Assembly: GCA_945878555.1 (NCBI GenBank)
Contig: CAMDWI010000002.1
Span: 124,001 to 188,000 of the forward strand
Length of the DNA stretch: 64,000 nucleotides
From: Klebsiella pneumoniae
GTDB taxonomy: Bacteria; Pseudomonadota; Gammaproteobacteria; Eutrophobiales; Eutrophobiaceae
Direction: 5' to 3'
The position numbers were made by a program, and so were the translations under genes. Each line of letters starts with the position of its first letter. Position 1 is the first letter of the stretch. Shown in pieces: positions 1 to 8,940 of this stretch. The notes below the pieces were generated by a model, which was given only the letters and a program-made list of their open reading frames with translations, was not told the origin of the DNA and did no database searches.

Positions 1-491
1 AATGAATTCTCCAGCGCCATGATGCCCTGAATCTCATGAGCCTTGATCATGCCCTCAAGTACTGTAGCCATAGTAAGCGGACGTTTGCCGCTGGATACAG
101 CAGTTCGTGACAGCCAGTCTGCTACAGCCAGAATTCCCCCAATATTATCAGAAGGGTGGCCCCACTCGGCTGCAAGCCAGGTGTCGTTAAAGTCGAGCCA
201 ACGCACCATAGTCCCGATATTAAAGGCGGCCTGTACCGGGTCGAGTTGATAATTTGTCCCCGGCACCCTGGAACCATTGGGTACATAAGTACCCGGCACC
301 ACCGGCCCCAGCATTTTTTTACAGGCCGGATACTCCAGCGCCTCCAGACCACAGCCCAGGGTGTCGAGCAGACAATGGCGCGCAGTATCGAGCACCTCGG
401 CGCTTGAAACCCGGGTATCCATCACATAATCGACAATGTTGACCAGAACCTGGTCATAGTCACCGTGCAGACGATTGATATGATTACTCAT
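1..491 (-). CDS. prpD: 2-methylcitrate dehydratase PrpD (partial, C-terminus off window)
   Basis: The first 163 residues of a MmgE/PrpD-family protein, which dehydrates 2-methylcitrate to 2-methyl-cis-aconitate in propionate catabolism. The frame is open from the ATG at 491 to the window edge. Family-typical stretches are a DTLGCGL segment near residue 45 and a [19 protein letters not shown] segment around residues 100-118, which carries the conserved substrate-region Asp and His. A GGGAG Shine-Dalgarno lies about 9 bases before the ATG. It is the third gene after prpB and prpC on the same strand, which settles the pathway. The remaining two thirds of the protein lie outside the window, so intactness cannot be judged. 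Confidence 0.9.
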   Translation of the reverse strand, partial: MSNHINRLHGDYDQVLVNIVDYVMDTRVSSAEVLDTARHCLLDTLGCGLEALEYPACKKMLGPVVPGTYVPNGSRVPGTNYQLDPVQAAFNIGTMVRWLDFNDTWLAAEWGHPSDNIGGILAVADWLSRTAVSSGKRPLTMATVLEGMIKAHEIQGIMALENS

Positions 492-567
492 AAGTGAGTT
501 CTCCCTGAAAATTATTTTTGCTGAAGAAGGTTATTTAAAGATTTTTTGTTTTGGGCTGGATAGAAAT

Positions 568-1725
568 TTATCGTCTTTGTGCGAGCGGGACAAAGTCACG
601 GTGTTCCGGGCCGACATAGTTGGCGCCGGGTCGAATAATCTTGCCGTCGAGCCGTTGTTCAATAACATGGGCGCTCCAGCCGGATATACGCGACATCACA
701 AAAATCGGGGTAAACATGGCTGTCGGGATACCCATCATGTGGTAGCTTACTGCACTGAACCAGTCCAGGTTCGGAAACATTCTTTTGATTTCCCACATTA
801 CCGACTCCAGTCGCACTGCGATATCGAACAATTTCGTATCTGCAGCCTGTCTGGACAGACTGACGGCCACATCCTTGATGACACTGTTACGCGGGTCACT
901 GATGGTATAAACAGGATGGCCAAATCCAATAACCAGTTCCTTGTTTGCCACCCGACGTCTGATATCAACTTCTGCCTCGTCCGGATTGTTATACCGACTC
1001 TGTATTTCAAAGGCCACCTCGTTGGCTCCCCCATGTCTGGGTCCACGCAAGGCACCAATAGCTCCGGTAATGCAGGAATACATGTCTGAGCCTGTACCCG
1101 CAATGACTCTGGCAGTAAATGTAGAAGCGTTAAACTCATGTTCAGCATAGAGGTTCAGCGAAACATGCATGGCTTTGACCCACTCATCCGAAGGTGGTTT
1201 GCCATGCAGTAAATGCAAATAATGGCCTCCAATGGTATCGTCATCAGTCTCTGTTTCGAGATATTTGCCACTATGGCTGTAGTGATACCAGTAAAGCAGC
1301 ATGCTTCCCATATTGGCCAGGAGTTGATCAGCTATGGCACGGGCGCCTGCAATACTCTGGTCCTCCTTTTCAGGGAGTATGCAGCCCAGTGCAGATACGC
1401 CTGTGCGCAATACATCCATTGGATGTGTCGAGGCGGGCAGGGTCTCCAGGATTCGCCTGACTTCAGCAGGTATACCACGCATGGATTTCAACCTGCTTTT
1501 ATATTTGGCAAGTTCGACCCGGTCTGGCAATTCGCCATGGACCAGCAAATAGGCCACTTCTTCAAATTCACATGCCCTGGCCAGATCGAGGATGTCGTAT
1601 CCTCTGTAGGCCAAATCGTTACCCGTGCGACCCACCGAACATAATGCAGTATTACCTGCTGTAACTCCGGACAGGGCTACGGATTTTTTGGGTTTCCTGG
1701 ATTGGTTAGAAGTATCCTGGCTCAT
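568..1725 (-). CDS. prpC: 2-methylcitrate synthase PrpC
   Basis: A 385-residue citrate synthase-family enzyme that condenses propionyl-CoA with oxaloacetate to give 2-methylcitrate. The type II citrate synthase fold is recognisable from the YRGYDI segment near residue 42, the [10 protein letters not shown] segment near residue 98 (substrate His region), GPRHGGANE near residue 230 (catalytic His) and VIGFGHPVY near residue 265. Length fits PrpC rather than the roughly 430-residue GltA, and its position between prpB and prpD supports the methylcitrate role. A side activity as citrate synthase is common in the family. The 76-base gap to prpD and 57-base gap to prpB suggest one operon. Confidence 0.93.
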   Translation of the reverse strand: MSQDTSNQSRKPKKSVALSGVTAGNTALCSVGRTGNDLAYRGYDILDLARACEFEEVAYLLVHGELPDRVELAKYKSRLKSMRGIPAEVRRILETLPASTHPMDVLRTGVSALGCILPEKEDQSIAGARAIADQLLANMGSMLLYWYHYSHSGKYLETETDDDTIGGHYLHLLHGKPPSDEWVKAMHVSLNLYAEHEFNASTFTARVIAGTGSDMYSCITGAIGALRGPRHGGANEVAFEIQSRYNNPDEAEVDIRRRVANKELVIGFGHPVYTISDPRNSVIKDVAVSLSRQAADTKLFDIAVRLESVMWEIKRMFPNLDWFSAVSYHMMGIPTAMFTPIFVMSRISGWSAHVIEQRLDGKIIRPGANYVGPEHRDFVPLAQRR

Positions 1726-1782
1726 AATCGTAGTGTTTCCGTCCTGATTTAAATGGAGTTTATGATCTATAAATACAGGCTG

Positions 1783-2670
1783 TTATTTTTTAGTAAAAAG
1801 GATATCGAGCTTGCGTTCATAGTCCCAGTATCCAATCGAATCGTATAATTCCTCGCGGGTCTGCATCAAGGGGAGTACATTTTTTTGTGTACCATCCTGA
1901 CGGATGGCCTTGTAGACGGACTCTGCCGCCTTGTTCATGGCACGAAATGCTGACAGGGGATAAAGTACCATTGAAACATTTGCACTGCGTAATTCGTCAA
2001 TTGTAAACAAGGGGGTATTTCCAAACTCGGTAATATTGGCAAGCACCGGAACATTTACAGCAGAGGCGAACGCGCTGTACATTGCAAGTTCAGTTATAGC
2101 TTCCGGAAAAATTGCGGTTGCACCCGCGTCAACACAGGCGCAAGCGCGATCAATTGCCGATTGCAGTCCTTCTACAGCCAAAGCGTCAGTCCTGGCCATA
2201 ATCATGAAACTGGAATCTGTGCGAGCGTCCACTGCAGCCTTGACCCGATCAACCATTTCCGTAGTCGGAACGATGGCTTTGCCCGATCTATGCCCGCAGC
2301 GTTTGGCACTTATCTGATCTTCAATGTGTACACCGGCAGCACCCGCTTTTATCAAGGATCTGATGCTACGGGCTATATTGAAGGCAGAGGGTCCAAAACC
2401 GGTGTCAATGTCGACAAGAAGTGGCAGTGTACATACGTCTGTAATGCGGCGTACATCAATCAGTACATCGTCAAGTCCACTGATACCGAGGTCCGGGAGA
2501 CCCAGTGAACCAGCAGACACTCCACCACCGGAAAGGTAGATGGCCCTATACCCGGTCTGCTGCGCCAGCAAGGCATGGTTTGCGTTTATAGCTCCGATGA
2601 TCTGCAAGGGAGATTCTTCGGCCAAAGCGTTTTGAAGTCGGTCACCAGCGGTGATATTGCTATGAGACAT
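1783..2670 (-). CDS. prpB: 2-methylisocitrate lyase PrpB
   Basis: A 295-residue isocitrate lyase/PEP mutase-superfamily protein that cleaves 2-methylisocitrate to pyruvate and succinate. The signature KRCGH loop with the catalytic Cys lies at about residues 124-128, and the metal-binding DIDTGFG segment at about 85-91. The [10 protein letters not shown] segment near residue 45 is typical of PrpB. It is the first gene of a prpB-prpC-prpD run. No prpR-type regulator, prpE, acnD or prpF is visible next to it. The 250 bases upstream are AT-rich and contain GTTTAC/GTAAAC half-sites around 2740-2758 that could be a regulator site, but this is weak. Confidence 0.94.
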   Translation of the reverse strand: MSHSNITAGDRLQNALAEESPLQIIGAINANHALLAQQTGYRAIYLSGGGVSAGSLGLPDLGISGLDDVLIDVRRITDVCTLPLLVDIDTGFGPSAFNIARSIRSLIKAGAAGVHIEDQISAKRCGHRSGKAIVPTTEMVDRVKAAVDARTDSSFMIMARTDALAVEGLQSAIDRACACVDAGATAIFPEAITELAMYSAFASAVNVPVLANITEFGNTPLFTIDELRSANVSMVLYPLSAFRAMNKAAESVYKAIRQDGTQKNVLPLMQTREELYDSIGYWDYERKLDILFTKK

Positions 2671-2923
2671 ATCGCGATCCTGAAGAAATTAGGGAACGTT
2701 TATACGATCTGGAATGGAATCACTCGTAATTGGCTAGATACAGTTTACGTTCATCAGTAAACAATGTATAGATTACAATCACAGGGATACCGCCACATAA
2801 CCCGTCCATCGTTTATCCAGTTTATTAAAATATTTAAAACATTTGATTGAATTTCGATCACTAAACCGGGTTATTTATTACTTTTCTACATGCACCAGGA
2901 ACTGACAATACTGATCCAGTAAA

Positions 2924-4150
2924 TTATGTGCGCCTTGTATAATGGGTCTCAACATACTCATCTATGATATGACGGAACTCACCGGCAATGTTGTCACCGC
3001 GTAGTGTCATCGCTTTTTTACCGTCGATAAAGACGGGGGCCGCTGGCACTTCACCGGTACCCGGCAGGCTGATCCCGATATTGGCGTGTTTGCTCTCACC
3101 CGGTCCATTCACAATACATCCCATCACCGCAAGATTAAGTTCCTCGACACCTGAATATTGAAGCCGCCACTCCGGCATCCGGTTGCGCACATAAGCCTGG
3201 ATATTCGAGGCCAGTTCCTGGAACACCGTACTGGTGGTTCGACCACAACCAGGACAGGCCGTTACCAGCGGGGTGAACGAACGCAGGCCCATCGTCTGCA
3301 ACAACTCCTGTGCAACTATCACCTCCCGGGTCCTGTCACCGCCGGGTTCGGGGGTCAGCGAAATACGTATGGTGTCACCAATGCCTTCCTGTAATAACAC
3401 ACCCATTGCTGCCGAGCTGGCAACAATTCCCTTCGAACCCATCCCGGCCTCGGTCAGCCCCAGATGCAGCGCATAATCACACCGTGCTGCCAGCTTGCGA
3501 TATACCGTGATCAGCTTTTGCACACCACTGACCTTGCAGGACAACACAATTTGATTGCGGGGCAGTCCAATTTCCTCGGCCCGTGCCGCGCTGTTCAGCG
3601 CCGACAGGATCAATGCCTCGACCATGACCTCATCCGCTGCCACCGGTTTATCCAGTCTGGCGTTCTCGTCCATCATTCCGGTCAACAATTCCTGATCCAG
3701 GCTTCCCCAGTTCACACCGATACGCACAGGCTTGTTATAACGGATTGCCGTTTCGATCAGCGTGCCAAACTGGCTGTCTTTTTTTCGGCCAAAACCGACA
3801 TTGCCAGGATTAATACGGTATTTTGCCAGTGCCATGGCACAATCCGGGTACTGTTCAAGTAACTGATGGCCGTTATAATGGAAATCACCAACCAGTGGGA
3901 CATTACAGCCAGCCGTATCAAGCAGATCCCTGATCCTGGCGACCTGCGCGGCAGCCCCGGCAGTATTGACCGTAATCCTGACCAGTTCAGAACCCGCTGC
4001 CGCCAGTGCCTGCACCTGGTTTGCAGTGGCCTGTGCATCAGCCGTGTCGGTATTTGTCATCGATTGCACCACGACGGGCGCACCGCCACCAATCTGGACC
4101 CCGCCCACCTTGACGCCAACCGAATATCTTCTGGGTAAAAGACCTTCCAT
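2924..4150 (-). CDS. ispG: 4-hydroxy-3-methylbut-2-en-1-yl diphosphate synthase IspG (GcpE)
   Basis: A 408-residue IspG, the [4Fe-4S] enzyme that reductively converts MEcPP to HMBPP in the MEP isoprenoid pathway. The N-terminal TIM barrel opens with [11 protein letters not shown]. The C-terminal cluster domain shows ACPGCGR near residue 301 and the third Cys in the [11 protein letters not shown] segment near residue 345, giving the expected three Cys plus a Glu ligand. Length is close to the roughly 400-residue bacterial norm. It is divergent from fabA, with only about 90 bases between the two starts for both promoters. It is the only MEP gene here apart from ispD and ispF about 36 kb away. 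Confidence 0.95.
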   Translation of the reverse strand: MEGLLPRRYSVGVKVGGVQIGGGAPVVVQSMTNTDTADAQATANQVQALAAAGSELVRITVNTAGAAAQVARIRDLLDTAGCNVPLVGDFHYNGHQLLEQYPDCAMALAKYRINPGNVGFGRKKDSQFGTLIETAIRYNKPVRIGVNWGSLDQELLTGMMDENARLDKPVAADEVMVEALILSALNSAARAEEIGLPRNQIVLSCKVSGVQKLITVYRKLAARCDYALHLGLTEAGMGSKGIVASSAAMGVLLQEGIGDTIRISLTPEPGGDRTREVIVAQELLQTMGLRSFTPLVTACPGCGRTTSTVFQELASNIQAYVRNRMPEWRLQYSGVEELNLAVMGCIVNGPGESKHANIGISLPGTGEVPAAPVFIDGKKAMTLRGDNIAGEFRHIIDEYVETHYTRRT

Positions 4151-4240
4151 AATTACCTAATCGTTTGTATTAATCTGATTTACATCTTACATTATATTGT
4201 TTTGAAGATAACAATACCGGCACAGGAACAGATATTCGAT

Positions 4241-4756
4241 ATGGACAAGAAAAACAGCTTTACCAAAGAAGAGCTACTGGCCTGCGGCCGGGGGGAGTTA
4301 TTCGGACCGGGTAACGCCCAGTTACCGTTACCGAACATGCTGATGTTCGACAGGATTACGGAAATCAATGATCACGGTGGATCAGCCGGCAAGGGAATTA
4401 TCGTGGCCGAGCTTGATATCAATCCGGATCTGTGGTTTTTCGGTTGCCATTTCCAGGGTGACCCGGTCATGCCGGGATGTCTGGGTCTGGATGCCATGTG
4501 GCAGCTGGTCGGATTTTTTCTGGGCTGGACCGGCGCACCGGGCCGCGGACGTGCACTGGGATCGGGCAAGGTCAAGTTTACCGGTCAAACGACACCAAAA
4601 AACAAGCTGGTACGCTACACAATTACGATGAAGCGGGTTATTCTGCGCAGTCTGATTATGGGGGTTGCAGACGGAACGATGGAGGTAGACGGCCGGGTCA
4701 TTTACGAGGCCGAGGATCTTCGGGTAGGTCTGTTCATGCGCACGGATAACTTTTAA
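4241..4756 (+). CDS. fabA: 3-hydroxydecanoyl-ACP dehydratase/isomerase FabA
   Basis: A 171-residue hotdog-fold enzyme that dehydrates 3-hydroxydecanoyl-ACP and isomerises trans-2 to cis-3 decenoyl-ACP, the branch point for unsaturated fatty acids. The active-site His sits in [12 protein letters not shown] and the catalytic Asp in the following LGLDAMWQ segment, as in E. coli FabA. The start is placed at the ATG at 4241 because the protein then begins [13 protein letters not shown], matching the family N-terminus; the frame stays open to a TTG at 4202. fabB follows 21 bases downstream, the usual fabAB operon. Confidence 0.95.
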   Translation: MDKKNSFTKEELLACGRGELFGPGNAQLPLPNMLMFDRITEINDHGGSAGKGIIVAELDINPDLWFFGCHFQGDPVMPGCLGLDAMWQLVGFFLGWTGAPGRGRALGSGKVKFTGQTTPKNKLVRYTITMKRVILRSLIMGVADGTMEVDGRVIYEAEDLRVGLFMRTDNF

Positions 4757-4777
4757 TTTTTAATCTTCGGGGTCACC

Positions 4778-5995
4778 TTGAAACGAGTCGTCATAACCGG
4801 TCTGGGCATCAAATCCAGCATAGGTAATAACAAGCAGCAGGTCATTGAATCATTGCGCGAAAGCATCGGTGGTATCACCTACTGCAGCGAATACGCGGAA
4901 CTGGGTTTTCGTTCCCATGTCCATGCCCCGGTCAATCTCGACCTGCAGGAATTGATCGACAAAAAGGTAAAACGATTCATGGGGGATGCCGCCGCCTATT
5001 GCTATCTTGCAATGCGGGATGCGATCCAGGATGCCGGGCTGGGAGAAGATCAGGTATCAAATGTCCGTACCGGACTGATCGCAGGTAGCGGTGGATCGTC
5101 AACCGAAAACATGGTCGCTGCCGCCGATATTCTGCGCGAGAAAGGCGCGCGCAAGGTACCCCCAACACTGGTTCCGCGCGTGATGTCCAGCACCTGTAGC
5201 GCCGCACTGGCGGTGCCGTTCCAGATCAAGGGTGTCAACTATTCAATCAGTTCAGCCTGCGCAACCAGTGCACATTGTATAGGCAATGCATATGAACTTA
5301 TCCAGAGTGGCAAACAGGACATTATCTTTGCAGGTGGCGGTGAAGAACTGCACTGGTCAGGATCATTATTGTTCGACAGCATGGGTGCCCTCTCCTCGGG
5401 TTATAATGACAATCCGACAGTCGCATCACGACCGTTTGATGCAGAGCGTGACGGATTCATCATCTCCGGTGGTGGCGGTGTACTGGTGGTGGAAGAACTC
5501 GAACACGCCCTGAAGCGCGGCGCAAAAATCTATGCCGAACTGGTCGGCTACGGTGCCACCTCGGACGGTTATGACATGGTGAAACCGTCCGGCGAAGGTG
5601 CAGAACGTTGTATGAAGATGGCGTTGGGCAATATTACCGATGATGTAGATTACATCAACGCCCATGCAACCAGTACTCCGGCCGGTGATGTCGGCGAACT
5701 GGGTGCAATCAGAAACGTGTTCGCCAACAAAAATATCCCGGCGATCAGTTCGACCAAGGCACTGTCCGGTCATAGTCTGGGCGCTGCCGCTGTGAATGAG
5801 GCCATATTCTGTCTGTTGATGATGGAACACAATTTCCTGTGTGCATCTGCCAATATCACCAAGCTGGATGAAATGGCCAATGGTCTGACCATCATTTTGA
5901 AACGCATTGATAATGCAAAGGTCAATCTGGTCATGTCAAACAGCTTCGGCTTCGGCGGGACCAATGCAACCTTATTATTCAGAAGGTACAGCTAG
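4778..5995 (+). CDS. fabB: 3-oxoacyl-ACP synthase I FabB
   Basis: A 405-residue thiolase-fold condensing enzyme that elongates acyl-ACPs, including the cis-3-decenoyl-ACP made by FabA. The Cys-His-His triad is visible: Cys in [10 protein letters not shown] (about residue 164), His in [13 protein letters not shown] (about 298) and His in [13 protein letters not shown] (about 333). The start is a TTG at 4778, because the protein then begins [11 protein letters not shown], exactly the family start, and no ATG is suitably placed. It shares an operon with fabA. FabB rather than FabF is inferred from the pairing with fabA and the [11 protein letters not shown]-terminus. Confidence 0.94.
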   Translation: MKRVVITGLGIKSSIGNNKQQVIESLRESIGGITYCSEYAELGFRSHVHAPVNLDLQELIDKKVKRFMGDAAAYCYLAMRDAIQDAGLGEDQVSNVRTGLIAGSGGSSTENMVAAADILREKGARKVPPTLVPRVMSSTCSAALAVPFQIKGVNYSISSACATSAHCIGNAYELIQSGKQDIIFAGGGEELHWSGSLLFDSMGALSSGYNDNPTVASRPFDAERDGFIISGGGGVLVVEELEHALKRGAKIYAELVGYGATSDGYDMVKPSGEGAERCMKMALGNITDDVDYINAHATSTPAGDVGELGAIRNVFANKNIPAISSTKALSGHSLGAAAVNEAIFCLLMMEHNFLCASANITKLDEMANGLTIILKRIDNAKVNLVMSNSFGFGGTNATLLFRRYS

Positions 5996-6005
5996 GCACA
6001 GGCCA

Positions 6006-6023
6006 CTGTGATTCCGGTCACAG
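6006..6023. promoter_or_regulatory. CRP/Vfr-type palindrome, distal site
   Basis: Reads CTGTGATTCCGGTCACAG: a perfect TGTGA-N6-TCACA, the recognition consensus of CRP-family regulators, with the symmetry extending one base further on each side. It lies 49 bases (centre to centre) upstream of a second perfect site. Both flanking genes point toward this gap, so neither coding gene would be served by a promoter here. Confidence 0.6.
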
Positions 6024-6050
6024 TATACAAGCGGTCTTTTCTGAACCTGC

Positions 6051-6076
6051 CATGCTGTGATATGAATCACAGCATG
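6051..6076. promoter_or_regulatory. CRP/Vfr-type palindrome, proximal site
   Basis: A 26-base segment with perfect 11-base inverted arms (CATGCTGTGAT and ATCACAGCATG) around a 4-base centre, containing TGTGA-TATGAA-TCACA. Its centre (6063.5) lies about 41 to 45 bases upstream of the likely start of a candidate small RNA, the placement expected of a class II CRP-dependent promoter. It could also form an RNA hairpin in a fabB read-through transcript, but no U-tract follows it. Confidence 0.6.
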
Positions 6077-6091
6077 CGGACCGGATTCAGC

Positions 6092-6102
6092 TAGTATGTA
6101 AT
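6092..6102 (+). promoter_or_regulatory. Candidate -10 region of the 6105-6183 sRNA
   Basis: The segment TAGTATGTAAT holds two overlapping -10 candidates: TAGTAT (6092-6097, 4 of 6 matches to TATAAT) and TGTAAT (6097-6102, 5 of 6). Either would start transcription at about 6104-6109, just as the first hairpin of the candidate sRNA begins. No good -35 hexamer is seen, as expected if an activator bound at 6051-6076 replaces it. Confidence 0.4.
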
Positions 6103-6104
6103 CA

Positions 6105-6183
6105 GGCTATCGTCCTCCCTTGATAGTCCCGACTGGCCCGGACTCTCCTTCCAACCTCCTCAAATCCGGGCCAATCCTTTTTC
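6105..6183 (+). ncRNA. Candidate small regulatory RNA with C/U-rich (anti-Shine-Dalgarno) loops
   Basis: About 78 bases in the convergent gap between fabB and the DUF3750 gene fold into two stem-loops. Hairpin 1 has a 5-bp stem (CTATC 6107-6111, GATAG 6122-6126) with loop GTCCTCCCTT. Hairpin 2 has a perfect 9-bp stem (TGGCCCGGA 6134-6142, TCCGGGCCA 6165-6173) with a 22-base loop rich in CTCCTT and CCTCCT, followed by a T-run at 6178-6182 that would act as terminator. Loops of this kind, complementary to GGAGG ribosome-binding sites, are known from C-rich-loop sRNAs such as Xanthomonas sX13. Two CRP-type sites and a -10-like element lie just upstream. The simpler alternative is that hairpin 2 is only the fabAB terminator. 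Confidence 0.5.
6134..6182 (+). terminator. Rho-independent terminator (fabAB and/or candidate sRNA)
   Basis: A 9-bp GC-rich perfect stem (6134-6142 with 6165-6173), an unusually long 22-base loop, and five T after a 4-base spacer. It lies 140 bases after the fabB stop. It may terminate the fabAB transcript, a separately transcribed small RNA, or both. Confidence 0.55.
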
Positions 6184-6222
6184 TCCGGATATCGATCCTG
6201 GATCCAGCTCCATACCATACCG

Positions 6223-6996
6223 TTATCGATCTGCCGTTACTGGCTCCTGTCTGCCTACCACACCTACACCCGGAAGTTTTAGTTGTAGCTTGAGCGGATT
6301 GATACCGAAATTCAGTCCCAGCAAGTTCAATTCCAGTCCCTCGTATGTACCCAGACTCACGCCGAGAAGACCATACAGGGACAACTGGTAGCCACTGCCT
6401 CCGGGGGTATTCTCCATCACTGTCTCACCAAGAAAATCCTTGCCTATCGCGGTTGATGGCAGGTCGAGTTGTAACTCCGGGACCTGTCTGCCGACCCAGG
6501 CAGTGAATGTATTGCTGTTCGGACCAGGCCAGATCACATATTTTCCTGCATACGGGTAAGACTGCACGGCGTCTATTACCTTTGGTATCAGTGTCTCGGC
6601 CTCATCACCACGAATGTCCACGAGCAGTACGGGTACGCTGCCATACCAGGCGCGGTCCGGGATATCTGCATCAGAGACCACCACCGGCAGATTGCGGCGC
6701 GCGCGCCAGCCCATTACATGATGCACGGTATAACTTTTGGCATGGACGGGCTTGGTGGCGATCCAGGTATGTACAGCGAGCGCACCACGCCAGCCAAAAG
6801 TACGTGCAGCGTAGACCTGGATAACGGCCGCGCTGTGTTGTGCGGCATCGGGTGCCAGACCGGCACTGGAACGATCAGCCGTGCGCCAGTCATCGCCACT
6901 GGCGGTATAGATGTACATGCCACAGAACGACAGACAAAGCAGCAACAGTATTTTTCTGGTGATGGATTTTCTATCTGAAGGCTTCATCTCAGTCAT
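6223..6996 (-). CDS. DUF3750 domain protein
   Basis: About 257 residues. Start taken at the ATG at 6996 (MTEMKPSDRKS), which has AAGGAG seven bases upstream and overlaps the arfB stop codon; longer readings run into arfB. An N-terminal hydrophobic segment (residues about 15-30) suggests a signal peptide or membrane anchor, so the rest probably lies in the periplasm. The body (HTWIATKP, HHVMGWRARRN, YPYAGKYVIWPGPNSNTF) resembles the DUF3750 family, whose biochemical role is not established. The His, Asn and Trp pattern hints at an enzyme fold, but this is not assignable. Translation is coupled to arfB. Confidence 0.75.
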   Translation of the reverse strand: MTEMKPSDRKSITRKILLLLCLSFCGMYIYTASGDDWRTADRSSAGLAPDAAQHSAAVIQVYAARTFGWRGALAVHTWIATKPVHAKSYTVHHVMGWRARRNLPVVVSDADIPDRAWYGSVPVLLVDIRGDEAETLIPKVIDAVQSYPYAGKYVIWPGPNSNTFTAWVGRQVPELQLDLPSTAIGKDFLGETVMENTPGGSGYQLSLYGLLGVSLGTYEGLELNLLGLNFGINPLKLQLKLPGVGVVGRQEPVTADR

Positions 6997-7405
6997 GTGG
7001 AATCTCCTTGCGCAGCTTCTTGATACTGCCCCGACGGGTCTTTTGATCCATACGTGCCTGCTTTGATCCTGCGGTTGGCCGGGTGGGCTTGCGTTTCTTG
7101 CGTTCCCGTAGCGCGTTGGCAATCAGTATGCGCAAACGATCCCGCGCATCATCCAGATTACGTTCGCGTGTGCGCAGACGCTGCGCCTTGATGACAATCA
7201 CACCTTCACTGGTTATGCGTTCATCATGTAACTGTAATAATTTTTGCTTCGCCGTATCCGGCAGTGAGGATGCGTTGATGTCAAAGCGCAGATGTATGGC
7301 GGAAGATACCTTGTTGACGTTCTGGCCACCCGCACCCTGGGCGCGTATCGCGGTAAACTCGATTTCGGAGTCAGGAATCCGGATATTGTGTGTGATTATC
7401 AGCAT
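6989..7405 (-). CDS. arfB: Alternative ribosome-rescue factor ArfB (YaeJ-type peptidyl-tRNA hydrolase)
   Basis: About 138 residues, codon-independent release factor homologue that hydrolyses peptidyl-tRNA on ribosomes stalled without a stop codon. The catalytic GGQ lies in AQGAGGQNVNK near residue 25, followed by AIHLRFDI, matching E. coli ArfB closely. The basic C-terminal tail (KKRKPTRPTAGSKQAR) is the part that in ArfB enters the empty mRNA channel. The start at 7405 (MLIITHNIRIPDSEIEF) gives the family length of about 140; the frame continues upstream without homology. It overlaps the following DUF3750 gene by 8 bases. Confidence 0.93.
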   Translation of the reverse strand: MLIITHNIRIPDSEIEFTAIRAQGAGGQNVNKVSSAIHLRFDINASSLPDTAKQKLLQLHDERITSEGVIVIKAQRLRTRERNLDDARDRLRILIANALRERKKRKPTRPTAGSKQARMDQKTRRGSIKKLRKEIPHD

Positions 7406-7427
7406 CTCATCCCATCTCCGCTCCGAA

Positions 7428-7460
7428 GCGGTCAGGGCAGGACTGCCCTGACCTGACCGC
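7428..7460. other. Strong inverted repeat in the DUF1993-arfB gap
   Basis: GTCAGGGCAG (7431-7440) and CTGCCCTGAC (7443-7452) form a perfect 10-bp hairpin with a 2-base centre. An alternative pairing between GCGGTCAG (7428-7435) and CTGACCGC (7453-7460) uses the outer edges. It lies between the DUF1993 stop and the arfB start. There is no T-run on the minus strand, so it is not a typical terminator; it may be an mRNA-processing or attenuating structure in the arfB leader. Confidence 0.5.
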
Positions 7461-7473
7461 ATTTCGTTACGTG

Positions 7474-7989
7474 TTATAAAGTCGGCATATTACCCAGATA
7501 ATCGCGTTTACCTATCTCCACACCGTTATGACGCAGGATATTGTACGCCGTGGTTACATGGAACATCATGTTCGGCAAAACAAACGAAAGCAGGTAATTC
7601 ATGCCGGTAAAACGTGCCTCTTCCGGCCCCAGTTTCAACACGATTTCCTTGCCCTCGGTACCATCAATCTGCTCCGGTTTGATCGAGTTCAGGAATTTGA
7701 TGGTCTTGTCGATACGGACATACAATTCATCAAACGTCTTCTCGGTGTCATCAAACTTGGGGTTATCTAAACCAGCCAGTCTGGCACCGGCACCCTTGGC
7801 TGTGTCGGAGACAATCTGGATCTGCTTGGTCAACGGCAACATGTCAGCCGCCAGCCGCAGATTCAGCATCACTTCCTGGCTGATCTTCTTTTTCGCAGCG
7901 TACTGTTCTCCCTTTTTCAGGATCTGATCAAGATTGATTAAAGCCCGGACACAAACCGGTATGGTCGCCTGATACATCGAAATCGTCAT
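7474..7989 (-). CDS. DUF1993 family protein (DinB-like fold)
   Basis: A 171-residue cytoplasmic protein of the DUF1993 family, all-helical and related in fold to the DinB/YfiT group. Visible family features are the N-terminal SMYQATIPVCVRALINLDQIL and the later NYLLSFVLPNMMFHVTTAYNILRHN helix containing the conserved His, plus the terminal GKRDYLG. A GGGAG ribosome-binding site lies six bases before the ATG. The function of the family is unknown; a metal-dependent transferase is only a fold-based guess. It is followed on the same strand by arfB after about 70 bases holding a strong hairpin. Confidence 0.85.
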   Translation of the reverse strand: MTISMYQATIPVCVRALINLDQILKKGEQYAAKKKISQEVMLNLRLAADMLPLTKQIQIVSDTAKGAGARLAGLDNPKFDDTEKTFDELYVRIDKTIKFLNSIKPEQIDGTEGKEIVLKLGPEEARFTGMNYLLSFVLPNMMFHVTTAYNILRHNGVEIGKRDYLGNMPTL

Positions 7990-8120
7990 GCTTCACTCCC
8001 TCAGTTGTTTATTTATTATTCATCCAATATAAATCTGGTTTGCTGCTTTCAGTAAAGCATTGTCCCATATCCGCCATTGATCGAATAGCTACCTGCCATG
8101 GGCGGTCAGGTGCGGAACCT

Positions 8121-8855
8121 TCAATGTGTCATCGAATAGACAACTGCATTGACACCGAGCCGGAATGCATCAGTCGCCGGTTTCAAGGGCATCTCGCCGA
8201 GGTAATACCACTCCCAGAAATTGGCAAGGTCGTTGTTATAACCTGCCGCAATCGCCACATCACCCCTGTCGGTTACAATTCCGTGGTAACTGATATTTTC
8301 GCCAGGCACGTAAGGTGCCATACCATCCAGATTATCCAGCTGGAAATGCACATTAAAAAACGGATGGTCTGTCCCGATTTCGACAAACAGTCGATCCGGA
8401 AAGGCCCGATATACCTGTGATTTCATCGTAGCTATCTGGATTGCACCGTCAAAATCATCCATAAGGATAAAACCGCCACGCTGCACATACTCGCGCAGAT
8501 TATTCACCTCTGCCGCGGTTAATGCCATCTCACCCGGCTCGGAGATGTAGGCAAAGGGATAGTCAAAAAGTTCATCACTGGACATCTCTACAACACGGTA
8601 GGACATCACATCAATATTGATACCTGTCGCACGACGGATAAAATCGTTCAGGTTCTCATCCGAACCGGGATAATTGTGGGCCCAGCCACGGTGTCCAATG
8701 TAGCCGTTGGTACCGAAATGCAGGCGTGCCACAACCAGTTCAGTCGCAGGTGGTTCATTCTGGTAGACCCGGCCCCGGCTGCGGCCCTGGGAATAAACCG
8801 TGGAGGCCAGCAACAGTAATACTGCCAACAGACATGCCGCCCGGTATTGATTCAT
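8121..8855 (-). CDS. Exported DUF4159 domain protein
   Basis: A 244-residue protein with a clear N-terminal signal peptide (YRAACLLAVLLLLASTVYS) and predicted periplasmic location. The rest resembles the DUF4159 family: FHFGTNGY-like LHFGTNGYIGHRGWAHNYPGS, then SDELFDYPFAYISEPG, and LREYVQRGGFILMDDFDG, which recall a class I glutamine-amidotransferase-like fold. Function unknown. It lies 85 bases downstream of the HlyD-family adaptor on the same strand, so it may be the last gene of the exporter operon, though the gap leaves room for its own promoter. Confidence 0.8.
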   Translation of the reverse strand: MNQYRAACLLAVLLLLASTVYSQGRSRGRVYQNEPPATELVVARLHFGTNGYIGHRGWAHNYPGSDENLNDFIRRATGINIDVMSYRVVEMSSDELFDYPFAYISEPGEMALTAAEVNNLREYVQRGGFILMDDFDGAIQIATMKSQVYRAFPDRLFVEIGTDHPFFNVHFQLDNLDGMAPYVPGENISYHGIVTDRGDVAIAAGYNNDLANFWEWYYLGEMPLKPATDAFRLGVNAVVYSMTH

Positions 8856-8940
8856 CGGAATATCCCTGTCATAAGCATACCCGCCTTCTGGTAGACCAGA
8901 CTACAGTATAGGGATGATCCAGCGGTTTCAGCAATAAAGA

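Noticed and set aside
2735-2760. GTTTAC/GTAAAC repeat upstream of prpB as a regulator operator
   Set aside because: Arms are only six bases, the region is AT-rich, and no regulator gene is adjacent; too weak to list as a feature.
6051-6076. The 26-base palindrome read as the fabB terminator
   Set aside because: It has no following T-run; a better terminator lies at 6134-6182, and the core is an exact CRP-type consensus.
6997-7122. Longer start for the DUF3750 protein at 7122
   Set aside because: The extra 42 residues lie inside arfB in another frame, and the ATG at 6996 has an excellent AAGGAG site.
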